The notes under the pieces: generated by a model | What the model saw: only the letters and a program-made list of their open reading frames with translations | What the model was told of the DNA's origin: nothing | Databases searched by the model: none | Assembly: GCA_038213005.1 (NCBI GenBank) | Contig: JBBQTU010000070.1 | Coordinates: forward strand, 1-17,107 | Origin: JBBQTU01 sp038213005 | Lineage (GTDB): Bacteria > Planctomycetota > Phycisphaerae > Tepidisphaerales > Tepidisphaeraceae | Direction: 5' to 3' | DNA length: 17,107 nucleotides | Shown here: positions 7,951 to 14,381 of the stretch, one piece after another | Layout of the letters: every line of letters begins with the position of its first letter | Position numbering within the stretch: position 1 is the first letter of the stretch | Translations under genes and position numbers: made by a program

Positions 7951-7979
7951 ACTATAGCAGCCGGGTGGGGGTTCGTCAT
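7951..7979 (-). promoter_or_regulatory. Sigma70-like promoter of the leuC-like gene
   Basis: Read on the minus strand: ATGACG (7974-7979, 4 of 6 matches to TTGACA), exactly 17 bases, then TATAGT (7951-7956, 5 of 6 to TATAAT). Transcription would begin near 7944, giving a leader of about 14 bases that still contains the GGAG ribosome binding site. Confidence 0.5.
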
Positions 7980-7994
7980 CAGAGGCAGGCGGGC

Positions 7995-8017
7995 GGGCGT
8001 GCCCGACAATCCGGGCA
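7995..8017. repeat. GGGCGTGCCCG hairpin element, copy 1
   Basis: GGGCGTGCCCG, six bases, CGGGCA; the inner TGCCCG/CGGGCA arms pair. The same 11-base arm recurs in the window, inverted at 8116-8126 and direct at 16960-16970, each next to a partner CGGG arm. Confidence 0.5.
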
Positions 8018-8021
8018 AGCA

Positions 8022-8049
8022 CGAAGTACGAAATACGAAATACGAAACA
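8022..8049. repeat. Heptamer repeat cluster 1 (CGAAATA type)
   Basis: Four consecutive 7-base units: CGAAGTA, CGAAATA, CGAAATA, CGAAACA. Read on the minus strand the translation gives the FRISYFV-like peptides that are familiar from heptad-repeat intergenic DNA in environmental bacteria. Not protein coding as far as can be seen. Confidence 0.7.
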
Positions 8050-8104
8050 ACGCGGAAACTGAGGAAACGCGAAGCAGCAAACGCGGAGCGGACATGAGGC
8101 ACGT

Positions 8105-8126
8105 CGCCCCGATTTCGGGCACGCCC
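8105..8126. repeat. GGGCGTGCCCG hairpin element, copy 2 (inverted)
   Basis: On the minus strand this reads GGGCGTGCCCG, then AAAT, then CGGGGCG. CCCG (8108-8111) and CGGG (8116-8119) form the inner stem. Orientation is opposite to copy 1. Confidence 0.45.
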
Positions 8127-8256
8127 GACGGCCACGCGGAGGGCGGGAGGGGGAGAGGGCGGGATGCGAGGAAGCGGAGTGAAGAAGGTGGACCCAGATA
8201 GGTGATGCGTGAGGCGGGCGCAGACACGCAGTCGGGGCAGATGCGCGGGTTTTCGC

Positions 8257-8283
8257 GGGAGGGGGTGGGGTGGGGCGCTGGGG
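8257..8283 (+). other. Potential G-quadruplex motif
   Basis: Five G-runs of 3-5 separated by 1, 1, 1 and 4 bases: GGG-A-GGGGG-T-GGGG-T-GGGG-CGCT-GGGG. This satisfies the common G3+N1-7 rule on the plus strand with very short loops, which favours a stable parallel form. It lies in non-coding DNA about 330 bp upstream of the leuC-like start. Confidence 0.6.
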
Positions 8284-8357
8284 CTTGTGGGATAAGGAGT
8301 TGCGCGCGGTTGAGGGGGTCAGGTGCGCAAGTTTCGCCGCGAGGGGATCGCGCTGGG

Positions 8358-8392
8358 TGGGAACCTGGAAATCCGAGGATCGAAACTCGAAA
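8358..8392. repeat. Heptamer repeat cluster 2 (CTCGAAA type)
   Basis: Five in-register 7-base units: TGGGAAC, CTGGAAA, TCCGAGG, ATCGAAA, CTCGAAA. The last two are nearly identical; the first three are degenerate but keep the period. The CAACG following resembles the bases after cluster 1. Confidence 0.55.
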
Positions 8393-8623
8393 CAACGGGG
8401 GGAAGTCCGCGTGACAGGGTGGTGGCAAGGCGCGCCGGTTTGTCTCTGGGGATTGAGGGTTCCGTCGGATTCTTGCGTCTGGGGGTGGGCGGGGATTCCG
8501 CCAGTGAGGGCACTGGCGGCACTCAGGACGGCGATTCGGAGGTTTGGGAGGTTGCTGGGTTTGATTTTGGGCCTCGGACAGGTCTTTCCACGCGTCTGCG
8601 AGGCACCAAAAACGTAGCGCCTC

Positions 8624-8667
8624 TATAATACAGGGGGTTGTTGCGTTTTTACCGCGTTAAAAACGCA
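8624..8667 (+). promoter_or_regulatory. TATAAT box followed by perfect 9-bp hairpin
   Basis: A consensus TATAAT is at 8624-8629. From 8642, TGCGTTTTT, eight bases and AAAAACGCA form a perfect stem. A transcript starting near 8636 would begin with this hairpin. No -35 box is recognisable, so this is either a weak promoter with an operator-like dyad or an unrelated AT-rich palindrome. Confidence 0.3.
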
Positions 8668-9015
8668 CGTCGAGGGCGAGTGAATTTATGGAAGTGGTTG
8701 TCTGGAAAGTGGTTAGCGCCTCCATCACGAAATCTGGATAATTCCGTGCGGATTTTTTCGGCAAGATTCATTAACGACTGGCCGGTGGTCGCGTTGGCTA
8801 TCGTGCGAGTTGATGCGCCTGTAATTCCTGTGCGGGCGGGGACGCCACGCACTACTTTTCTACTTGCCGCCGGCGATTCCGGAGAGTTCTACACCCCCCC
8901 CCCGCGCCGTCGTCCGATTCATGGTGGAGGCGGCCACCGCGTCTGGTGTGTCCATGGGTCGGCGATGACTGAGCCGTGGTCAGAGCGGGTGGGCGAATTG
9001 GGAGGCTGAGTCTCG

Positions 9016-9044
9016 TTGAACCTTACTCTGGGCCACCCTATAGA
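9016..9044 (+). promoter_or_regulatory. Promoter of the small membrane protein with palindromic -10 region
   Basis: TTGAAC (9016-9021), 17 bases, TATAGA (9039-9044). The -10 box is embedded in CCTATA-GATTGA-TATAGG (9038-9055), a perfect 6-bp dyad that could be a repressor site over the start point. Predicted start near 9051, about 45 bases before the coding start. Confidence 0.45.
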
Positions 9045-9097
9045 TTGATATAGGCTGCTCGCTGGGGCGGGCGCGGTTTATAGATGGAGGCTCTCGA

Positions 9098-9361
9098 ATG
9101 CCACATACATTACACAAAAGTCTACGCGGCACGACTGCAGTCACTCGTGCCGCCATGTCGGCGGCGGACGACGCCGCCGCACAGGCTGTCAACGCTGCCG
9201 GCGTCGGTTGGGACAATGCCTTGGAGACGGTCGGTGCGGCGGGCGGGAATGCGCAGCAGCAGCAACCGGCGCGCCGGGGGGTTGGCATCGTTCTGGTTAC
9301 GAGCGCGGCGGCGTTTGTTAGCTGCCTGTTGGCCGCGTCTTTGGCGGGCAGACGCGCCTGA
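9098..9361 (+). CDS. Orphan small protein with C-terminal membrane anchor
   Basis: This encodes 87 residues and has an excellent ribosome binding site (GGAGG, 7 bases before ATG) and a readable promoter, which is why it is called despite having no recognised family. Residues 1-60 are alanine-rich and polar with AADDAAAQAVNAAGVGWDNA and a QQQQ run; residues about 62-83 (GIVLVTSAAAFVSCLLAASL) form one membrane segment followed by GRRA. The basic residues after the segment and the absence of a signal peptide suggest a tail-anchored arrangement. It is one of few plus-strand genes and faces the end of the NHEJ operon. Function unknown. Confidence 0.6.
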   Translation: MPHTLHKSLRGTTAVTRAAMSAADDAAAQAVNAAGVGWDNALETVGAAGGNAQQQQPARRGVGIVLVTSAAAFVSCLLAASLAGRRA

Positions 9362-9410
9362 TCCCGGATCATGTCAGCCAAGGGATGAGTTGCTCAGCGG
9401 AGGTCGGTTG

Positions 9411-9443
9411 ACCCAGGGCTACGTGAGTGCGCTCACCGTAGGC
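9411..9443. repeat. CCCAGGG palindromic repeat, degraded copy
   Basis: This stretch aligns without gaps to 17075-17107 with 27 of 33 bases equal; five of the six differences are transitions. The left arm ACCCAGGGCT is intact while the right arm has lost pairing. It is followed by a GCGGCCCCGTTGGGAC stretch that is also self-complementary in part. Probably an old REP-like copy. Confidence 0.55.
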
Positions 9444-9529
9444 TGACGGATGCGGCCCCGTTGGGACTTCCAACGTCACCGTCGTCCGCGGCGGCTTCGC
9501 AGGCGCATCAATAACTTTCAAAAGTAGCA

Positions 9530-9546
9530 GGCACACTGGGTGTGCC
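9530..9546. terminator. Hairpin between convergent genes, possible terminator
   Basis: GGCACAC-TGG-GTGTGCC is a perfect 7-bp stem with a 3-base loop, 74 bases downstream of the NHEJ operon end (minus) and 169 bases downstream of the small protein (plus). On the minus strand a TTTT occurs a few bases after the stem; on the plus strand there is no T-run. A terminator for the operon is plausible. Confidence 0.4.
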
Positions 9547-9619
9547 GTTAAGGCCTCAGCGGACGGCACTTGGCAAGGTCCTGCTAATTTTTCGGCGATA
9601 GTTTTTGATGCGGCGATCC

Positions 9620-10684
9620 TTAACGGAGCGAGGGAAGTGTCTGGTGTAGCGTCGTTACCGGGTTGAAAATGTCTCCATCGCGGGCCACGCGCTGGAGGAC
9701 CTGCTGGCTGCCGAAGACCAAGTGACTGGGATCGGCGCGCCTGACGGCCTCGGCGAGTTCTTCCCAGTGGACGGGGGTGGAGACGGAGGGGAATTCTCGG
9801 GCGCGGAGGGAATAGGCGGTGACGGTGGTCTTGTGATGGTCGTTCTGACTCCAGTCCACGAAGACCTTTCCCACGCGCAGGTCCTTGCGCATATTGGAGG
9901 TGATGTGGGCCGGGTCGTCGCGTTCAAGCAGTTGGGCCATGGCGCGAGACAGCGACTTGGTCTGCTCGAACGTCACCGGCGTATTGAGCGGGACATAGAG
10001 GTGCAGCCCTTTGCCGCCGGAGGTCTTGGGGAAGCTCTGGAGGCTCAGATCTTTCAGCAGGCCGCGGAATCGCAGGGCAACGTTGGCGCAGTCCAGCAGC
10101 GTTGCGCCGGGCCCGGGGTCGTGGTCAAAGACCATGAAACTCGGACGCAGCGGATGCTGCACGGTGCCCAGGAGGGTGTGCAGTTCCAGGGAAGCGAGGT
10201 TGGCGGTCCAGATCAGTGTGGCGGCATCGTCGACGACGCAATACTGGACGTACTGGCGTTTGCCGGTACTGGCAATGCGCGTGGTGGTGACCCAGTCGGG
10301 TCGATGGGAGGGGCACATCTTCTCGTAGAAAAACGGGTGGTCGACGCCGTCGGGGTAGCGTTTGAGGGTCAGGGGGCGGCCCTTGAGATAAGGAAGGATC
10401 GTCGGGGCGATGCGTGCGTAGTAGTCGATCACCTGACCCTTGGTGAACCCGGATTCGGGATAGAGGACCTTCTGGAGGTTGGAGAGCTTGATCTGCCGCC
10501 CGGCGAACGTGACGGGCACGCCTGGGCGGGGCGCTGTGGTGCGCGCGCCTCGGCTCTGGGGTTCGCTGCGCTGGTGGCGTGCGGCGCGCCCGCGGGGCGG
10601 TGATGGCGCGCCGTCGGGCGACTTCCTGACAGCGGAGCTATCCGGGCGTGCGCGAGAGCGCGTGCTGGGCAGCATGGTGGCCAT
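9620..10684 (-). CDS. ligD-POL: Stand-alone LigD polymerase/primase domain (NHEJ)
   Basis: This encodes 354 residues with GGAGGTGATC upstream of the ATG at 10684. Residues 1-55 are a basic, disordered-looking extension. From about 56 it is the archaeo-eukaryotic primase-like polymerase domain of LigD: KLSNLQKVLYPESGFTKGQV near 66-85, the metal-binding pair D187/D189 in FDHDPG, TSGGKGLHLY (221-230) with H228 for nucleotide binding, and D277 in VFVDWSQN as the third acidic ligand. All catalytic residues expected are present. It would add ribonucleotides or deoxynucleotides at breaks before ligation. In most bacteria this is fused to ligase and phosphoesterase; here it is alone, last in the operon, 6 bp after ku. 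Confidence 0.93.
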   Translation of the reverse strand: MATMLPSTRSRARPDSSAVRKSPDGAPSPPRGRAARHQRSEPQSRGARTTAPRPGVPVTFAGRQIKLSNLQKVLYPESGFTKGQVIDYYARIAPTILPYLKGRPLTLKRYPDGVDHPFFYEKMCPSHRPDWVTTTRIASTGKRQYVQYCVVDDAATLIWTANLASLELHTLLGTVQHPLRPSFMVFDHDPGPGATLLDCANVALRFRGLLKDLSLQSFPKTSGGKGLHLYVPLNTPVTFEQTKSLSRAMAQLLERDDPAHITSNMRKDLRVGKVFVDWSQNDHHKTTVTAYSLRAREFPSVSTPVHWEELAEAVRRADPSHLVFGSQQVLQRVARDGDIFNPVTTLHQTLPSLR

Positions 10685-10690
10685 CGATGA

Positions 10691-11602
10691 TCACCTCCCA
10701 TGCCTGTGCTGCCCGGACGCGGTCGCCGGTCGGCGCTTGCGTGGGGCTGGGGCTTCTTCAGGGCTGGCCTTGCGGCGAGTTTCGCGGGTGGTGGGGCGGT
10801 CTCGCGCGGCCGAACGGGCGCGATCGAGGCTGGCCTGCAGGGCTTCCATGAGGTTGCCGGCACGGCCGGCGGCGTCCTTGGGCGCGGGGGCAGTGACGAT
10901 CTTTTCGCCCGACGCTTTCCGCTGGACCATCTGGCGGACGGCCTGAGTGTACTCGTCCTTGTACTTGTCGGGCGTGAATTCGCCGTAGAGCGAGTCGATC
11001 AGTTGCTCGGCCATCTTCAGCTCGCGCACATCGGACTTGACCTGCCTGGGAACCTCCTGAAGATCCTTGATTGGGACAACCTCCTCGGCGAAATGCATGG
11101 TCTCCAGGACCAGGGCATCTTCCAGCGGGCGGATCGCGGCGAGGTATTCCTTGTTCCGCATGACGAATCGGGCGATGCCGACGCGCTGGGTTTTCTGCAT
11201 GGCCTCCACCAGCAGGCGGTAGGGCTTGGCACCCGTTTCCTCCGGCACGAGGTAATAGGGGCGGTCATAGAAAACGGGATCGATTTTTCCCAGATCGACG
11301 AAATCCTCTATGGCAATGGCGCGTGACTTTTTGGGCTGCACGGCCTCAAGTTCCGCCTGTTCGATGATGACATACTGGTCCGGGGCGATCTCATACCCCT
11401 TGACCGTGTGCTCGGGGTGAACCTCGGTGTCCTCCACCGAACAGACCATCTTGCGCTTCAGGCGGGCATGGTCCTGGTCGTGCAGCATGTGGAAGTCGAC
11501 GTTATTTTCACGAACGGCGGTGTAAAGCTTCACGGGGATCGTGACGAGGCCGAAGGTAATCGCTCCGCTCCACATCGCGCGGGGGGTATCCTGCTTTGCC
11601 AT
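10691..11602 (-). CDS. ku: Ku protein, DNA double-strand break end binding
   Basis: This encodes 303 residues. The ATG at 11602 (MAKQDTPRAMWSGAITFG) has GAGGT upstream; the longer frame to 11623 is not needed. Ku-fold stretches visible: WSGAITFGLVTIPVKLY (11-27), HMLHDQDHARLKRKMVC (38-54), GYEIAPDQYVIIE (69-81), FYDRPYYLVPEE (111-122), and the helix LKMAEQLIDSLYGEFTPDKY (195-214). The tail contains NLMEALQASLDRAR and then a basic, proline/alanine-rich extension of some 40 residues, as in long bacterial Ku that binds DNA through the tail. Homodimeric ring that holds broken ends and recruits the ligase and polymerase. Located 17 bp after the ligase gene and 6 bp before the polymerase gene. Confidence 0.95.
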   Translation of the reverse strand: MAKQDTPRAMWSGAITFGLVTIPVKLYTAVRENNVDFHMLHDQDHARLKRKMVCSVEDTEVHPEHTVKGYEIAPDQYVIIEQAELEAVQPKKSRAIAIEDFVDLGKIDPVFYDRPYYLVPEETGAKPYRLLVEAMQKTQRVGIARFVMRNKEYLAAIRPLEDALVLETMHFAEEVVPIKDLQEVPRQVKSDVRELKMAEQLIDSLYGEFTPDKYKDEYTQAVRQMVQRKASGEKIVTAPAPKDAAGRAGNLMEALQASLDRARSAARDRPTTRETRRKASPEEAPAPRKRRPATASGQHRHGR

Positions 11603-11619
11603 GGTAGACCTCTTTTTGT

Positions 11620-12582
11620 TCAAGTAGTGCGTTCGTCGACGACTGTGGCGGGCGGCTTGTCGGTGCGCAGGCCTTTAAACGCAGCCTGCTGCACGCAGCC
11701 GCCGGGCGGCCAGCGACGGTATTCCACCTCGGCGACCAGATCCGGGCGCACGAAGCGGACGTGGGTCGAGGGAATCCGCTGGCCGAAGGGATTGTCGGAG
11801 GCCGGCCGGTCGCTCAGGTCGCGGGTCAGGCGCTGGTGCCACTGGTGGTCAAAACCGGAGCCAACCCTTCCGGCGTAATGGAATTTCCGCTGTCTGTCGT
11901 AGAAGCCCAAGAGTAGCGCCCCTACGCGGGCGGTATTAACGCCGTGCTCGGGTACCCAGCCGCCGATGACAAACTCCTGACGGGCGACCAGCTTCACTTT
12001 CAGCCACGCGCCACTCCTCTTGCCGGGTTGGTAGGTGCTGTCACTGCGTTTGGCGACGATCCCCTCGAGGCGCTGCTGACGGGCTGACTCGAGCATCGTC
12101 GGACCCTCGCCGACGACGGCGGGGGACAATCGCCAGTGAGCATCTTCCAGGTGCAGTTGCTCAAGCAATTGGCGCCGCTGGAACAGCGGGAGCTGCATTG
12201 TAGAATGCCCGTCGAGATAGAGCAGGTCAAACAGCATCAGGGCAATGGGGATCGAGCGGCTGAGGTGCAGGATTGTGGCGGGGTCCTGCGCATGCATCCG
12301 CTGCTGAAGCAGACCGAAATCCGGACGGCTGTGCTGGTCCAGGGCGATGATCTCGCCGTCCACGATCAGCGGTCGCCGGTCGCACGCTGTAACCAGGTCA
12401 TCAAACTCAGGATACCGCTGCTGCATTTCGTTATGGTTGCGGCTGTGTATTCGCAAGCGCCGGCCGTCCCAGAAGACGATGGCCCGGATGCCGTCCCACT
12501 TGTATTCGAAGTGGTACGCCTCGAGAGGGCTGGGCAAGGTCGGCGCGGGCAGTGGGAGCATCGGATCGATGCGGGTCGGCAT
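11620..12582 (-). CDS. ligD-LIG: Stand-alone LigD-type ATP-dependent DNA ligase (NHEJ)
   Basis: This encodes 320 residues from the ATG at 12582 (MPTRIDPMLP), chosen because LigD ligase domains characteristically begin close to an EPML-like stretch. Alternative starts in frame are ATG 12627 and TTG 12723; none has a clear ribosome binding site, so the start is uncertain. Nucleotidyltransferase motifs: I, catalytic K28 in EYKWDGIRA; III, VDGEII (74-79); IIIa, FDLLYLDG (118-125); IV, EGIVAK (173-178); V, WLKVKL (193-198). The C-terminal OB-fold domain has YAGRVGSGF and ends with FKGLRTDKPP, typical of LigD ligases. Seals nicks in break repair. Stop is 17 bp before ku. Confidence 0.93.
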   Translation of the reverse strand: MPTRIDPMLPLPAPTLPSPLEAYHFEYKWDGIRAIVFWDGRRLRIHSRNHNEMQQRYPEFDDLVTACDRRPLIVDGEIIALDQHSRPDFGLLQQRMHAQDPATILHLSRSIPIALMLFDLLYLDGHSTMQLPLFQRRQLLEQLHLEDAHWRLSPAVVGEGPTMLESARQQRLEGIVAKRSDSTYQPGKRSGAWLKVKLVARQEFVIGGWVPEHGVNTARVGALLLGFYDRQRKFHYAGRVGSGFDHQWHQRLTRDLSDRPASDNPFGQRIPSTHVRFVRPDLVAEVEYRRWPPGGCVQQAAFKGLRTDKPPATVVDERTT

Positions 12583-12670
12583 CGGGTCGGCAGGGTTCTG
12601 GCGCAGGATGGCAGCGGCGCGTGGCATGTAGAACAGTAGGGCGTGAATTGAGCGTTGGCGACCCAGGGCG

Positions 12671-13399
12671 TCAATGTTTGGTCGCGCTGCGCCTGGGCCT
12701 GCCGGGTTTGTTGCGAGCGGCAATCTTTTCGGCGGCCTGCTGGATCAGCTCGCGCAGGGCCTGGCCTGCTGCGCCGCCGTGGCCGGCGAGACGAGACTGC
12801 CATTGGGCTGGATCCTCCAGTGCCAGGATGTCGGCCATGTCGCCGAAGCTTTTCACGCTGTCTGGCGCGGCCTGAATGATGTTCAGGGAAGCGGACCATT
12901 CGTCGCGGTGCTTGATCAGCAGCCAGCTTCGCGGGTCGCGTGCCGTGCGGACCAGCACCCACGACCCCTTGAGTTTCACTCCCTCAAGGGAGAACTTCAA
13001 TTCGCCTTGCTCAAGGGCCGCGGCGATGTCGGGCATTTGGCACTGCCAGGTTCCCTCGTCCCAAAGCATGACGACCCCGGCACCGTACCCTTCTGGAATG
13101 ACACCCTCAAAGTGGCCATAGTCCAACGGATGATCCTCGACCCGCATCGCCAGTCGTTTGTCGGCGGGGTCCAGTGAGGGTCCCTTGGGAATGGCCCAGG
13201 ATAGCAGCACGCCCTGATGCTCAAGACGGAAGTCGAAATGCAAATGGCGGGACAGGTGCTTCTGCACGCAGAACCGCAGGGGTTTGTGCCTGTTGGGGCG
13301 CCGTTGTCTGGCAGCGCCGCGAGGTTCGGGACTGCTCGAGAAGTCGCGTTTGCCATGGTACGCGGCCAGACGCTGATGCGAGGTGGCAGGTTGTGTCAC
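12671..13399 (-). CDS. ligD-PE: Stand-alone LigD-type DNA 3'-phosphoesterase (NHEJ end processing)
   Basis: This encodes 242 residues from a GTG at 13399 with GGGAGG four bases upstream; a GTG at 13414 in the same frame lacks a site. The active-site residues known from Pseudomonas LigD PE (His42, His48, Asp50, Arg52, His84, Tyr88) correspond with identical spacing to H48, H54, D56, R58, H90 and Y94 here, in QKHLSRHLHFDFRLE and VEDHPLDYGHFEG. The metal-dependent enzyme removes 3'-terminal ribonucleotides or phosphates to leave 3'-OH for ligation. The C-terminal 60 residues (about 180-242) are outside the domain: helical, then basic (NKPGRPRRSATKH). First gene of the operon; the ligase gene follows after 88 bp (or overlaps if its TTG start is used). 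Confidence 0.92.
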   Translation of the reverse strand: MTQPATSHQRLAAYHGKRDFSSSPEPRGAARQRRPNRHKPLRFCVQKHLSRHLHFDFRLEHQGVLLSWAIPKGPSLDPADKRLAMRVEDHPLDYGHFEGVIPEGYGAGVVMLWDEGTWQCQMPDIAAALEQGELKFSLEGVKLKGSWVLVRTARDPRSWLLIKHRDEWSASLNIIQAAPDSVKSFGDMADILALEDPAQWQSRLAGHGGAAGQALRELIQQAAEKIAARNKPGRPRRSATKH

Positions 13400-13742
13400 G
13401 GGTCCTCCCGGCACGTTCGACGGGTCTGTCAGAAGCGCGGCCGCGGTTGATAATGATCCCCGTCCGACGGCGATAGGCCACGACGCTGGAAGATCCCTTT
13501 AACAGGCAAAAGACACCCGACCCCGAAGCTCACGCCGCGAGATCGGGGTTAAGTGTCCATGCGGCGCCATTTCCGGTGGCCCATCCACACAGTGACAGTG
13601 TGCTGCGCCAGAAGTCCGTCAACATGGGGACATGCTCCGGCCGGTACTTCGGAATGATTATGCGGGCAAGCATGGCCATCTCGGAGTACCGATCTGGCCA
13701 TGCCACCCCGAGTTTAAGTTGGCATCAGAGCGACGCCGTACA
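13400..13742. other. Intergenic region upstream of the NHEJ operon
   Basis: No gene is supported. It holds the interrupted hairpin at 13512-13557 and a short CACAC/GTGTG dyad around 13590. No convincing -35/-10 pair for the operon was found. Confidence 0.5.
13512..13557. repeat. Interrupted hairpin upstream of the NHEJ operon
   Basis: GACAC pairs with GTGTC (13553-13557) and ACCCCGA (13520-13526) with TCGGGGT (13543-13549), around a 3x3 internal mismatch and a 16-base loop. It begins 113 bases upstream of the PE start. It could be a regulatory hairpin, a terminator of the SYLF transcript (186 bases after its stop, no T-run) or a REP-like element. Confidence 0.4.
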
Positions 13743-14381
13743 CTAGCGACCCATTGGCGCCTGATCCAACGGTTGGCGTTGGACCGGATGCTTATCCATC
13801 GTCGGGTCCATCGGATGCTTATCCGTCGTCTGGTCCATCGGTGCGACGTTGAACTTCTGGCCGGCCAAGGTGGCTTCACCCATCAGCCCGGTCTCGTCCA
13901 TCGTGAAGACGGCGACGGAATTGTCATACTTGGCGTTTGCGCCGGCGCCGGACTTGAGGGCCACAGCGGTCGCCTGGGCGGCCAGTGTGAAGTCGCCGGA
14001 TTTGAAATCGGCCAAGGCGCGAGGGGTCTCAAAGAAGATGAACTCGGTGTACCCCTGCCCACCGATCTGGGCACCTATCGACGCCTGGGTAAGGTCGCAG
14101 AAGGCAGCCGGCCGGCCCTTTTCGTACAGAATACCCTTGCCGTAGGCTGCGCCTACGATGAGCCCGCCCTTGCCCACCGTGGGGAACACGGCGTAGCCGG
14201 CGGAGCTATCAAAGAACGGCCGGAGCGATGGGTCCTGGGCGCGCGCCGCGGCAACCTGCCCCGCGGCGTCGGACTCCAGTTGCGACCGGTCCGCCATTGT
14301 CTTGGGCGCGGTGCTGCACCCCGCGGCCGCGATAAGAAGCACGAGACTCGCCAATGACGATCGAGACATAACACGATTCAT
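13743..14381 (-). CDS. SYLF-domain (Ysc84-like) lipoprotein
   Basis: This encodes 212 residues from the ATG at 14381 preceded by GGGAGG at 4-5 bases. The lipobox LIAAAGC puts the lipidated cysteine at residue 22, so the protein is exported and membrane-anchored. The body (about 35-175) is a SYLF domain: AGYAVFPTVGKGGLIVGAAY, GKGILYEKG, SIGAQIGGQGYTEFIFF, and DFTLAAQATAVALKSGAGA. Family members bind lipids; the bacterial role is not settled. The C-terminus past NVAPMDQ is a low-complexity repetitive tail (TTDKHPMDPTMDKHP) encoded by an exact-period 27-bp tandem duplication. No operon partner is evident. Confidence 0.88.
   Translation of the reverse strand: MNRVMSRSSLASLVLLIAAAGCSTAPKTMADRSQLESDAAGQVAAARAQDPSLRPFFDSSAGYAVFPTVGKGGLIVGAAYGKGILYEKGRPAAFCDLTQASIGAQIGGQGYTEFIFFETPRALADFKSGDFTLAAQATAVALKSGAGANAKYDNSVAVFTMDETGLMGEATLAGQKFNVAPMDQTTDKHPMDPTMDKHPVQRQPLDQAPMGR
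13786..13839. repeat. 27-bp tandem duplication in the SYLF gene tail
   Basis: Two adjacent 27-base units (13786-13812 and 13813-13839) differ at only two positions. Each encodes a 9-residue unit of the DKHPMDPTM type, in frame. Slippage here would lengthen or shorten the tail without breaking the gene. Confidence 0.75.

Larger units (their letters stand above)
7931..9097. other. 1.17-kb intergenic region without a convincing gene
   Basis: Long frames exist on both strands but none has a credible start and recognisable protein. What it does hold: the leuC-like promoter, a GGGCGTGCCCG hairpin pair, two clusters of 7-base repeats, a strongly G-rich plus strand (about 8130-8600) with a G-quadruplex motif, a TATAAT followed by a perfect 9-bp hairpin (8624-8667), a run of ten C (8894-8903) and the promoter of the small membrane protein. 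Confidence 0.6.

Noticed and set aside
6203..7957. A 584-codon open frame on the plus strand
   Set aside because: It lies antisense to the clearly conserved LeuC-like gene; its valine/glycine/alanine-rich, low-information product is what GC-rich codon bias produces on the opposite strand.
8022..8049. CRISPR array
   Set aside because: Units are 7 bases with no spacers; this is a short tandem repeat and no cas genes are present.
7979..8428. A 149-codon open frame on the minus strand with FRISYFVLR-like peptides
   Set aside because: The peptide comes from the heptad repeats; the rest is proline/arginine-rich with no recognisable domain, and the frame covers the leuC-like upstream region.
8638..9009. 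A 123-codon open frame on the plus strand starting at TTG
   Set aside because: No ribosome binding site, begins inside the hairpin region, runs through the C10 tract, and the product looks random.
9722..10603. A 293-codon open frame on the plus strand
   Set aside because: Antisense to the polymerase gene with all motifs explained on the minus strand.
12583..12723. N-terminal extension of the ligase overlapping the phosphoesterase gene end, as evidence of a recent fission of a fused protein
   Set aside because: The extension (from a TTG) has no ribosome binding site and no ligase-family similarity that I can see; the genes are in different frames, so a simple recent stop-codon split is not supported.
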